From the NCBI GenBank assembly GCA_038276395.1, contig JBBQAA010000036.1:1-7096 (forward strand): a stretch of 7,096 nucleotides of DNA, in the 5' to 3' direction. The translations under genes and the position numbers were made by a program. The first letter of the stretch is position 1, and every line of letters starts with the position of its first letter. The stretch is from JBBQAA01 sp038276395 (lineage in GTDB: Bacteria; Actinomycetota; Thermoleophilia; Solirubrobacterales; Solirubrobacteraceae). Below the pieces are notes generated by a model that was not told where the DNA came from, ran no database searches, and worked only from the letters and a program-made list of their open reading frames with translations. Positions 1 through 5,269 of the stretch are shown here, piece after piece.

Positions 1-228
1 CCTTGCCGCCCCGAGCCTCCGGCGGAGCGCCGGGGGCCGGGGCGGGGGGTGGGGGGGCGCGAGGCGCGGAGGGGGGGCTGGCGGCGGGGGGGGGGGGGGG
101 GGGGGGGCGGCGCCTCCTCGGGGTTCCTCGTCGCCGCGATCATCATCGCCGGCCTGACCGCCGCGGGCGTCGGGGTGGCGCTGCTGCTCCGGGCGCGCCG
201 CGCGCCGCCGGGCACGGACGAGGCTTAG
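1..228 (+). CDS. C-terminal end of a membrane-anchored surface protein (partial, 5' unreadable)
   Basis: Only the end of this gene is in the window. From about position 106 the frame reads a short Gly/Ala/Ser stretch, then a hydrophobic segment beginning GFLVAAIIIAGL and ending VALLLRARR, then an acidic tail and a TAG stop. This is a single transmembrane anchor followed by a basic stop-transfer cluster, so the protein probably has an extracytoplasmic N-terminal domain. Upstream of about 106 the DNA is a 22-base G run flanked by other G tracts, and no frame gives convincing protein. The true frame and start therefore cannot be read, and the left boundary is simply the window edge. It converges on a copper/SCO gene set, so a YcnI-like or CopC-like copper-binding protein with a C-terminal anchor is possible. 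That is inference from context only. Confidence 0.5.
   Translation, partial: PCRPEPPAERRGPGRGVGGREARRGGWRRGGGGGGGGASSGFLVAAIIIAGLTAAGVGVALLLRARRAPPGTDEA
86..107. repeat. 22-base G homopolymer in a G-rich contig end
   Basis: An uninterrupted run of 22 G occupies 86-107. It is preceded by shorter G runs at about 44-57 and 71-77. The whole 1-107 stretch is strongly G-biased on one strand, unlike the balanced G/C of the rest of the window. It may encode a Gly-rich linker before a membrane anchor, but a sequencing or assembly artefact is at least as likely. Confidence 0.85.
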
Positions 229-243
229 AACCTCTTTCCCCGG

Positions 244-260
244 GCCTCGCGCAGCGAGGC
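244..260. terminator. Hairpin between convergent genes, possible bidirectional terminator
   Basis: GCCTCGC (244-250) and GCGAGGC (254-260) form a perfect 7-bp stem around a GCA loop. It sits in the 57-bp gap between the stop at 228 on the + strand and the stop at 286 on the - strand, where a shared terminator would be expected. Neither side has a T-rich tail, so it is not a classical intrinsic terminator. Confidence 0.4.
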
Positions 261-285
261 GACGAGGGCATTTCGCGCCGAGAGG

Positions 286-717
286 TCATGAAATGCAGCC
301 CACCCCCCCGGTCAAGCGCGAGCGAGAGCCCGCGCGGGGACTTCTCCGCGGCGTGCCGGCGAGCCCGGGGACGAGCAGCGCCGCCGCCGCCGTTCCCAGC
401 ACCCCGATGAGCGCGAGGACCCCCGCCACCGAGCGGACGGGGCGGCGCGGGCGATCGAGCACCAGCGCGAGCGCCCCGGCGACGAGGATGAGCGCGAGCA
501 CGAGTTCCATCTCGAGCCAGCCGCGGCCGAAGGCCGAGGCGGAGAGCAGCGGGACGATCGCGCCGGCGTCGAAGGCCGAGCGGAGCGCGAACTGCGCCGT
601 GGCGATGTCGAGGTAGACGGGCACGGCCACGAGCGCGACCTCGAGCGCGGCGAAGGCGGCGACGCTCACCGGCCGCAGCGAGGCCTCGGGCCCGCGGCGC
701 AGGAGCGGCCGCGCCAC
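286..717 (-). CDS. Small CopD-like multi-TM membrane protein
   Basis: This encodes a 143-residue protein with about three transmembrane segments: roughly residues 17-36, 67-87 and 94-120. A basic cytoplasmic-type tail follows. The arrangement of the first two segments, with RPVSVAAF, then SASAFGRGWLEMELVLALIL, resembles the CopD copper-resistance membrane domain (a helix ending in a short loop, then a G-x-x-L/W start to the next helix). The assignment is tentative because no clear metal ligands stand out. The GTG at 717 was chosen because third positions are almost all G/C from here on. It lies 18 bases after the stop of the upstream lipoprotein, in the same frame, with no clear Shine-Dalgarno; CTG at 723 is an alternative. 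An ATG at 739 that overlaps the lipoprotein stop opens a different, non-coding-looking frame. It is the last gene of the SCO set, which suggests a copper-transport role. Confidence 0.7.
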   Translation of the reverse strand: MARPLLRRGPEASLRPVSVAAFAALEVALVAVPVYLDIATAQFALRSAFDAGAIVPLLSASAFGRGWLEMELVLALILVAGALALVLDRPRRPVRSVAGVLALIGVLGTAAAALLVPGLAGTPRRSPRAGSRSRLTGGVGCIS

Positions 718-735
718 GAGCAGCCGGGCGCCCGC

Positions 736-1755
736 TCATCGGAGCGCCGCCTTGAGCGCGGCGGCGACCTCGGCGCGCCCGAAGGCGCCCTCGAGGCGGG
801 CGGCGACCTTCCCCCGCCGGTCGATCGTGAACAGCCACGGCTCGGTCTCGAGGTGGTAGGCCTTCATCTGGGGGCGGTAGCCCTTGACCGGGTTGTTCTC
901 CGCGTAGACCTCCTGATGGATGAACGTGATCCGGTCGCGGAACGCGGGCTGGAGCGCGACCACGACGTCGGTCACCGGGCCGCAGATCCGCGACATGCAG
1001 AGCGCCGGGGTCGAGAAGAGCAGCGCGACCGGCTTTCTCCCGATCACCGCGCTCGCCGAGACGGAGTGCATGCTCTCGGGCGGGATCCGCGTCGTCAGGA
1101 GGGAGAGCTTCCCGCTCGTCAACGTGTCGATCCGCGGCGCCGGATCCCCGGGGCCGGGGATGGGCGAGCTCGCGCGCGCGGCGATCTGCGTCGCGCCGCC
1201 GAGCAGCTTGCCGCCCTTCCGCGTAACGGTGAGAACGCTCCACCTCCCGGCCTTGGGGATGGGGATCTGCGCCGCGAGGACGCCCGGGGGCTCGTCGCCT
1301 CCGCTGCCGGTCTTCGAGCGGAACTGCGCGGGGACGAGGAGCGAGTCGGCGGGGGCGAGGAAGGGTCCCTGAGCGGGGGAGCTCGGCGTGCGGGCGATGT
1401 AGACGGCGGTCGGCGCGTAGACGAACTGCTTGCGCGCGTCGAGCAGCTCGAAGGCGAAGCGCTGTGGGCCGGGGACGAAGGTGCCGACGGCCGGGCCGAC
1501 CTCGCCGACCGGCTTCAGGCCGCGGGTGAGCTCGGTCAGCGTGCGTCCGCGCACGGCGGGGAAGTCGCTCACGCGCGGGTGCATCGCGGCGGCGAGGCCG
1601 GGCGGGACGGCGGCGGCCGGCGCCGGGGCGGCGGGGGCCGGCTTGGTCGCGGCAGGGGTGGTCCCCGCCTTCTTCCCGCCGGAGGACGAGGAGCCGCATC
1701 CGGCCACGAGGACGAGGAGGAGCGAGGAGGAGAGCAGGGCGATGATGCGGGTCAT
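736..1755 (-). CDS. Lipoprotein with a C-terminal thioredoxin-like domain and a CX4C motif
   Basis: This is a 339-residue secreted lipoprotein. Residues 1-19 are a signal peptide with lipobox VAGC, giving lipidated Cys20. Residues 21-52 are a low-complexity Ser/Gly then Ala/Pro linker. A beta-rich region of unknown function follows (about 72-185, including PGPQRFAFELLD). The C-terminal part (about 230-339) looks thioredoxin-like: strand VALLFSTPAL, then CMSRIC with Cys253 and Cys258, a helix, TFIHQEVY, then TEPWLFTIDRRGKVAARLEG, where the Pro sits where thioredoxins carry the cis-Pro. I recall similar actinobacterial proteins, usually annotated hypothetical or thioredoxin-like, with the same CxxxxCGPV signature. 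The ATG at 1755 overlaps the sco TGA by four bases. Being coupled to sco, it probably shares the job of handling copper or reducing cysteines on the outer face of the membrane. Its substrate is unknown. Confidence 0.85.
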   Translation of the reverse strand: MTRIIALLSSSLLLVLVAGCGSSSSGGKKAGTTPAATKPAPAAPAPAAAVPPGLAAAMHPRVSDFPAVRGRTLTELTRGLKPVGEVGPAVGTFVPGPQRFAFELLDARKQFVYAPTAVYIARTPSSPAQGPFLAPADSLLVPAQFRSKTGSGGDEPPGVLAAQIPIPKAGRWSVLTVTRKGGKLLGGATQIAARASSPIPGPGDPAPRIDTLTSGKLSLLTTRIPPESMHSVSASAVIGRKPVALLFSTPALCMSRICGPVTDVVVALQPAFRDRITFIHQEVYAENNPVKGYRPQMKAYHLETEPWLFTIDRRGKVAARLEGAFGRAEVAAALKAALR

Positions 1756-2384
1756 GAGGAGGCCACCAGGGTTCGGAGGTCGTGGACGAGGTCGTCGGTC
1801 GGGAGCGCCGTGCCCGCGTCGATCCCGGCCACGAGCCGGCCCTTCGCGTCGACGAGCCAGATGATCGCGGTGTGGGCCGAGCGCGGGTCGCCCGGGATCT
1901 GCGGCGCGACGTGCCACGCCTTCCACACCGGCCGGAGCGTGGCCTTGGGGCCGGTGAGGAAGTGGAAGGCGGGCGGCTCGCCGTGGGCGCGGAGCCAGCG
2001 GCGGACGGCGCGCGGCGTGTCGTGCGCCGGGTCGACGCTGACCGCCACGACCTTGAGGCCGCGCGCTCGCGCCCCCAGCTCGGAGAGCGCGCTCTTCAGC
2101 TCGATGCCGATGAGCGGGCAGGTGTCCGGGCAGCGCGTGTAGAGGAAGGTCACGACGTAGGGATGGCCCCTGAGCGCCGCCGTGTCGAAGGTGCCGCCGT
2201 GGGCGTCGGGCAGGTGGATCCGCGCGGCCGGGCGGCCGAGGAAGCCCGCGGGGAACTGGCTGCCCAGCCGGTAGGGGGACTTCGGCCCGGCGATCGTCGC
2301 CACGTCCGCCTGCCCGCCGCCGGCGCCGCACCCGGCGAGCACGAGCGCGAGCGCGGCGATCCCGCCGGCGAGCGCGCGCCTCAC
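1752..2384 (-). CDS. sco1: SCO/SenC family copper chaperone lipoprotein
   Basis: This is a 210-residue SCO protein, of the family that delivers copper to the CuA centre of cytochrome c oxidase subunit II and acts as a thiol-disulfide reductase. The signal peptide ends in lipobox LAGC, so Cys19 would be lipidated. The thioredoxin-like core has strand YVVTFLYTRC, then CPDTC (Cys85, Cys89) as the CXXXC metal site. Next come VVAVSVDPAHDTP, typical of SCO, and His171 in RSAHTA, the third copper ligand. All three ligands are present and the length is normal. The GTG at 2384 was chosen because it starts directly at a complete lipoprotein signal peptide and overlaps TGA 2383-2381 of the preceding gene in the +1 frame (GTGA). 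The SCO frame is also open upstream without a stop into the membrane protein gene, so automated callers may report one long fused gene. It overlaps the next lipoprotein gene by ATGA. Confidence 0.93.
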   Translation of the reverse strand: MRRALAGGIAALALVLAGCGAGGGQADVATIAGPKSPYRLGSQFPAGFLGRPAARIHLPDAHGGTFDTAALRGHPYVVTFLYTRCPDTCPLIGIELKSALSELGARARGLKVVAVSVDPAHDTPRAVRRWLRAHGEPPAFHFLTGPKATLRPVWKAWHVAPQIPGDPRSAHTAIIWLVDAKGRLVAGIDAGTALPTDDLVHDLRTLVASS

Positions 2385-3539
2385 GTGCCCACCGCCGAGA
2401 GCAGGTAGAGCCCGGGAGAAGTAGTGGGCGAGCGGGTAGCCGAAGGCGATGGGGGCGAGCGAGGTCACGAAGCGGGTGGAGAGGGTCGTCGCGCTCGTGC
2501 CGGGGGAGACGACGCGCATCCCCCGGATCCCCACGCGGTACAGCCCGCCGACGAGCAAGATGGTGACGAGGAGTCCGAGCGTGCGCACGAGCTCCAGGAT
2601 GGCGGTCCCGCCGAGCCCGGCGTTCACCAGGCCGGTCTCGAACGGGCGGGAGAGTTCCCGCCACAGCCCGCCGTTGGTCAGGCCGTCGAACGCCGTCGAG
2701 CCGATCATCGCGCACAGGAGCGCGACGGTGCCGGGCGCGGGGGAGAGGTCGGCGAGGCCGGCCAGCGGGCGGCGCAGGCCGACGCGGCGGCCCTCGCGCT
2801 CCCAGGGCGAGAGGCGGGAGAAGAGGTTGAGGAGCACCGCGAAGGCGTCGCCCCGCCGCATCCAGGCCTCGACGCCGAAGGCGGCTATGGCCACGAGCTG
2901 GGTTCCCGCGTAGCCGAGCGCGAGGACGGCGAGAAGCGCCGGGCGATCGCGCCCGGGATAGGCGAGCTCGAGCCAGGCGAAGCCGACGACGCCGGCGACC
3001 GCGGGCCAGCGCCCGAGCCACGCGGATAGGCGCAGCGCCGGGGGCATTGCGCGCGCGGGCGAGAGCGCCCGGGCGGCGCGGGCCGCGGCGCGCCAGGGGG
3101 AGAGCGCGGCCCACACGTCGCCGGCGAGCACGCTGACGACGGGGATCCCCACCCAGAAGAACACGAGGACGAGCCGCGGCGCCATGTTCGTCGCGTCCTG
3201 GACGCCACCGAGGCCGCTGCCCACGAGCAGCGCGAGGAGCGCGACGCCCGCGGCGCCCCAGACGGCGTCCCAGCCGCGCGGCAGGGTGAAGGCGGCGGCG
3301 GTGCGGCGCGCCTCGACGCCCTCGAGCCGCGGCGTCGCCCACACGCGGCCGAGGCGCGAGTAGGAGAGGACGAGCACCCCGGCGGCGACCCAGGCGAACA
3401 GCCACGCCGGGATGGGCAGGTCCGCCCGGCCCACGAGCCCGTGGACCTGCGCGCCCGCGGGTACGAGCAGGGCGAGGGCGGCCGCGGCCGGAACGGCGGC
3501 GCGCAGGCGCGAGGCACGGCGATCGAGGAATCGGGGCAC
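2381..3539 (-). CDS. Multi-TM membrane protein of the actinobacterial 'HGLVGRADLP' family, frame-disrupted near its 3' end
   Basis: Residues 1-31 are a signal-type segment, followed by HGLVGRADLPIP and about nine hydrophobic helices. I recall this actinobacterial family, often labelled 'fenitrothion hydrolase' by similarity; its real function is unknown to me. Good matches to the remembered family run from HGLVGR through PAPGTVALLCAMIGSTAFDG to PIAFGYPLAHYFS (Ser375). After Ser375 codon quality collapses in this frame: CGG GCT CTA CCT GCT. One base on, the +1 frame gives GLYLLSAVGT with all G/C third positions and then TGA, which overlaps the sco GTG. The interval is 1159 bases, not a multiple of three. 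Remembered relatives are about 450 residues or longer and end in a similar LWLLSQ-type tail, so a stretch between HYFS and GLYLLS may be missing. The GTG at 3539 follows GGAAGGA with a short spacer. Read literally, the gene fuses in frame to SCO (3539 to 1752, 595 residues). Confidence 0.75.
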
Positions 3540-3551
3540 GGCGTCCTTCCA
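3536..3551 (-). promoter_or_regulatory. Ribosome binding site and GTG start of the multi-TM gene
   Basis: Reading the - strand, GGAAGGA is followed by CGCC and the GTG at 3539-3537. This is a strong Shine-Dalgarno at close spacing. It fixes the start well inside an open frame that extends back to 3782 and rejects the longer, Arg/Pro-rich upstream reading. Confidence 0.65.
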
Positions 3552-3575
3552 GGGTCGAGAGGGGTGCGGAGAGGA

Positions 3576-3596
3576 CGCCCCGACCGGATCGGGACG
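3576..3596 (-). other. Hairpin in the 61-bp gap between two operon genes
   Basis: CGCCCCGA (3576-3583) and TCGGGACG (3589-3596) form an 8-bp stem around a 5-base loop, with one position that is a G-U wobble in the - strand transcript. It lies between the stop at 3601 and the ribosome binding site of the next gene. It could attenuate or stabilise the transcript. There is no T tract, so full termination is not implied. Confidence 0.35.
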
Positions 3597-3600
3597 GCGC

Positions 3601-4218
3601 TCAGCCGCGGAGCGTGAGCAGGGCCGCCGCGGGCGGCGGCGCGCGCCCGGCGCCCGGGCGGGCGAGGCCGCGAGCCGAGGGGGTCCTGGGGAGGGGGAGG
3701 AGCCGGTGGGCCGCCGGGGCGAGCAGCGCGCGGGCGGGGCGGGCGAGACGCGCGCCGGGCGCCGCTGCGGCGAGGGCCTCACCGGCGCGGACGAGCAGCG
3801 CCACCGCGGCGCCGAGGAGGAGCGCGAGCGGCACCGCTAGCCGGCCGCCGTGCGCGAGGACGGCGGCGGCGGCGCCGGGGTGGCCGGCGGCGAGGAGGCC
3901 CTCGAGCGTCTCCTGCAGGACGAAGATCGCCACGAGCGCCGCCGCCGCGCTGAGCGCGGCGCGGGCGAACGAGGTCCGCGGGCGCGCCGCGCGGCCCGGC
4001 GCCGCCCAGGCGCGCGCGAGCGCGACCCCCGCGAGGGCGGCCGCGAAGCCGACGAGGAGCGGCGCGAGCCCGGTCAGGTAGGCGTGGCCCTGGCGCGCGA
4101 GCGCGCGGTGCGCACCGGGTCCGTACCAGAGGGAGTACCGCAGCGCGTGGAGCGCGAGCGCGGCCAAGGGGAGGAGCGCCGCGCCCCGGAGCTCGCGTGC
4201 TCGAGCCTCGTCCTTCAC
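3601..4218 (-). CDS. Four-TM membrane protein of unknown function, first gene of the SCO set
   Basis: This encodes 205 residues with four predicted transmembrane helices: about 12-32, 46-70, 84-109 and 124-143. A Pro/Arg/Ala-rich cytoplasmic-type tail of about 60 residues follows. Residues that could matter include His24, Arg27, Tyr28, His37 and His45 near the first helix pair, QETLEG at 102-107 at the end of helix three, and His113 and His123 in the loop before helix four. These could bind metal, but that is speculation. I recall similar unnamed proteins beside SCO and copper genes in actinobacteria, but no function. The GTG at 4218 was chosen because the longer open frame upstream runs through the palindromic control region and the opposite-strand dsbA gene. 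There is no ribosome binding site; a -10-like TAGACT ends eight bases before the GTG, so the message may be nearly leaderless. A 61-bp gap precedes the next gene. Confidence 0.8.
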   Translation of the reverse strand: MKDEARARELRGAALLPLAALALHALRYSLWYGPGAHRALARQGHAYLTGLAPLLVGFAAALAGVALARAWAAPGRAARPRTSFARAALSAAAALVAIFVLQETLEGLLAAGHPGAAAAVLAHGGRLAVPLALLLGAAVALLVRAGEALAAAAPGARLARPARALLAPAAHRLLPLPRTPSARGLARPGAGRAPPPAAALLTLRG

Positions 4219-4225
4219 AGCCCCG

Positions 4226-4231
4226 AGTCTA
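4226..4231 (-). promoter_or_regulatory. Possible -10 element (TAGACT) for a near-leaderless transcript
   Basis: On the - strand TAGACT fits the actinobacterial TANNNT -10 pattern. It ends eight bases before the GTG at 4218, which places transcription start at or within a base of the start codon and fits the missing Shine-Dalgarno. It overlaps the proximal arm of the 4228-4254 palindrome by four bases. No convincing -35 is seen. Confidence 0.45.
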
Positions 4232-4254
4232 GTGTCGCGATTCGCGACACTAGA
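4228..4254. promoter_or_regulatory. Perfect 13-bp-arm palindrome, candidate operator
   Basis: TCTAGTGTCGCGA (4228-4240) and its exact reverse complement (4242-4254) flank a single central T at 4241. The site lies in the divergent gap immediately upstream of the GTG at 4218 and overlaps its -10-like element, where a dimeric repressor would block transcription. It is unusually AT-containing for this window. It does not match the ACA-N-TGT pattern of CopY/BlaI sites or the G-tract sites of CsoR as I know them, so the regulator is not named. No regulator gene is present in the window. Confidence 0.7.
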
Positions 4255-4282
4255 TGCTCGGTTCCTCGCCGGTCGCGGTTGC

Positions 4283-4307
4283 CTGAGAGGGGTCTGACCC
4301 CGCTCAG
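4283..4307. repeat. Imperfect 12-bp-arm palindrome in the divergent control region
   Basis: The left arm is CTGAG-A-GGGGTC (4283-4294), the centre is T4295, and the right arm is GACCCC-G-CTCAG (4296-4307). Eleven of twelve pairs match; the only mismatch is A4288 against G4302. It lies upstream of both candidate -10 elements, so it is more likely a DNA site or an interspersed REP-like repeat than a transcript hairpin. The GGGGTC-T-GACCCC core looks like palindromes I have seen scattered in other bacterial genomes, which is a weak recollection. Confidence 0.55.
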
Positions 4308-4328
4308 CGGACTCCCAGGCCACGTTCC

Positions 4329-4334
4329 TACCCT
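4329..4334 (+). promoter_or_regulatory. Possible -10 element (TACCCT) of the dsbA-VKOR operon
   Basis: TACCCT fits TANNNT and ends 12 bases before the ATG at 4347, which predicts transcription start about 4341 and a leader of only a few bases. No ribosome binding site precedes that ATG, which fits a very short leader. No -35 match was found. Confidence 0.35.
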
Positions 4335-4346
4335 GATCGGCCAGGC

Positions 4347-4481
4347 ATGTCCCCTCCGCTCGCCCATCTCGGCCACTGGTACGTCTCGACGCCGATCTAC
4401 CTCGGCCCGGTGCTCCTCGTCTGGCTGTGGGTGCGGCTCGGCGACCGCCGCGAGCGCCGGGGGCGAAAGGAGCGCCCGTGA
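4347..4481 (+). CDS. 44-residue single-TM protein at the head of the dsbA-VKOR operon
   Basis: A small ORF encodes MSPPLAHLGHWYVS, a hydrophobic segment (about residues 15-31: TPIYLGPVLLVWLWVRL) and a strongly basic tail (GDRRERRGRKERP). This predicts one membrane helix with the basic C-terminus inside. It is accepted as real for three reasons. Third positions are nearly all G/C. Its TGA at 4479-4481 overlaps the dsbA GTG in a GTGA junction. It also fills the space between a plausible promoter and dsbA. The aromatic, His-containing N-terminus (HLGHWYVS) resembles small actinobacterial proteins I have seen near copper and redox genes, but I cannot name a family. It may be a small subunit or helper of the downstream thiol system, by position only. 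Confidence 0.65.
   Translation: MSPPLAHLGHWYVSTPIYLGPVLLVWLWVRLGDRRERRGRKERP
4466..4480 (+). promoter_or_regulatory. Ribosome binding site and GTG start of the dsbA-like gene
   Basis: AAAGGAG (4466-4472) lies five bases before the GTG at 4478-4480. It is the clearest Shine-Dalgarno in this operon and sits inside the end of the 44-residue ORF. It settles the dsbA start at 4478 rather than 4427. Confidence 0.7.
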
Positions 4482-5269
4482 GCTCCCGCGAGCAGCAGAA
4501 GGCCGAGGCCCGCGCCGCGCGCGAGGCCGCCGAGCGCGACGCGGCGACCCGGGCGGCCCGGACGCGGCGGATGCAGCTCCTCGGCGGGGTGCTCGTCGCC
4601 GCGGTCGCCATCGTCGCCGTCGTCGTCATCGTCTCCTCCTCGGGTGGGAAGAAGAAGGCCGCCGCGCCGACCGCCGGTCCCGTGCCGGGCGCCGCCGCGG
4701 TGACCCGCGAGTTCCAGGGGATCCCCCAGCAGGGAACGGTGCTCGGTAAGCCGGACGCGCCGGTCACGCTCGTCGAGTTCGGCGACCTCAAGTGCCCGGC
4801 CTGCCAGCAGTTCGCGCTGACCTCCTTTCCCGCCATCATCCAGCGCTTCGTGCGCATCGGCCGGCTCCGGGTGGAGTTCCGCCCGCAGACGTTCATCGGG
4901 GCCCAGACCGCCCCGGGCGACTCGGGCCGGGCCGCCGCCTTCGCGCTCGCCGCGGGCAAGCAGGGGAAGTTCTGGAACTTCGCCGAGCTCTTCTACGCCA
5001 ACCAGCAGGACGAGACGACGCGCTACGTCACCGACGACTTCCTCCGCCGGGTCGGCCGGGCGATCCCGGGCCTGGACGTCGCAAAGGCGCTCAGCGACCG
5101 CTCGAACCCGGCGATCACCGCGACGCTCAACCAGGCCCAGACCAGCTTCACCTCGGCCGGCTTCAACTCGACGCCGAGCTTCCTGCTCGGCCATTCGGGC
5201 GGGGTCCTCAAGCCGTACAACGTGACCTCGCTCGACCAGCTCGGCGCGGCGATCGACAAGCTCAAGTGA
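4478..5269 (+). CDS. Membrane-anchored DsbA-like thiol-disulfide oxidoreductase
   Basis: This 263-residue protein belongs to the DsbA-type thioredoxin_4 family, which introduces or isomerises disulfides in exported proteins. Residues 1-31 are a charged cytoplasmic segment rich in Arg, Glu and Ala. Residues about 33-55 are the transmembrane anchor (QLLGG...VVVIVSSS). A linker rich in Lys, Ala and Pro follows. The catalytic domain begins about 86 with GTVLGKPDAPVTLVEFGD, then the CPAC active site at 106-109, the helical insertion, and the cis-Pro loop NSTPSFLLG near 229-237. The GTG at 4478 was chosen because AAAGGAG lies just upstream with a 5-base spacer and the start overlaps the small upstream ORF (GTGA). 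A longer frame from 4427 would start inside that ORF. It is directly coupled to the VKOR gene downstream, its likely reoxidant. Confidence 0.92.
   Translation: MSSREQQKAEARAAREAAERDAATRAARTRRMQLLGGVLVAAVAIVAVVVIVSSSGGKKKAAAPTAGPVPGAAAVTREFQGIPQQGTVLGKPDAPVTLVEFGDLKCPACQQFALTSFPAIIQRFVRIGRLRVEFRPQTFIGAQTAPGDSGRAAAFALAAGKQGKFWNFAELFYANQQDETTRYVTDDFLRRVGRAIPGLDVAKALSDRSNPAITATLNQAQTSFTSAGFNSTPSFLLGHSGGVLKPYNVTSLDQLGAAIDKLK

Noticed and set aside
737..739. ATG overlapping the lipoprotein stop as the start of the last gene
   Set aside because: The ATGA overlap is attractive, but the frame it opens has poor third positions and reads as Arg/Ala shadow. The membrane protein lies in the frame starting at GTG 717.
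143..1699. 518-residue open frame on the - strand
   Set aside because: It is Arg/Pro-rich with third positions rich in A/T. It is out of frame with the lipoprotein and CopD-like genes, which have recognisable domains.
853..2142. 429-residue + strand open frame opposite the lipoprotein and sco
   Set aside because: It is a mirror frame of high-GC genes, rich in Arg, Gly, Glu and Asp, with no motif. The opposite strand carries clear domains.
736..3405. 889-residue open frame on the - strand covering the lipoprotein and the regions upstream of it
   Set aside because: Only the part from 1755 onward has protein character (lipobox, CX4C domain). The upstream part is an Arg/Pro/Ala-rich shadow of the SCO and multi-TM genes, and the ATG at 1755 overlaps the sco stop.
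3540..3782. N-terminal extension of the multi-TM gene back to 3782
   Set aside because: The extension is Arg/Pro/Ser-rich and overlaps the upstream gene's coding region. A strong ribosome binding site and signal-type segment support GTG 3539.
4228..4254. Palindrome as a CopY/BlaI or CsoR copper operator
   Set aside because: It fits by position, but the sequence lacks the ACA-N-TGT pairing or the G-tract pattern I associate with these regulators. It is left unassigned.
4219..4959. N-terminal extension of the four-TM gene back to 4959 on the - strand
   Set aside because: It would run through the two palindromes and antisense to dsbA, with no domain content.
4397..5194. 265-residue - strand open frame opposite dsbA
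   Set aside because: It is an antisense shadow; the + strand carries CPAC and the cis-Pro loop in good codon usage.
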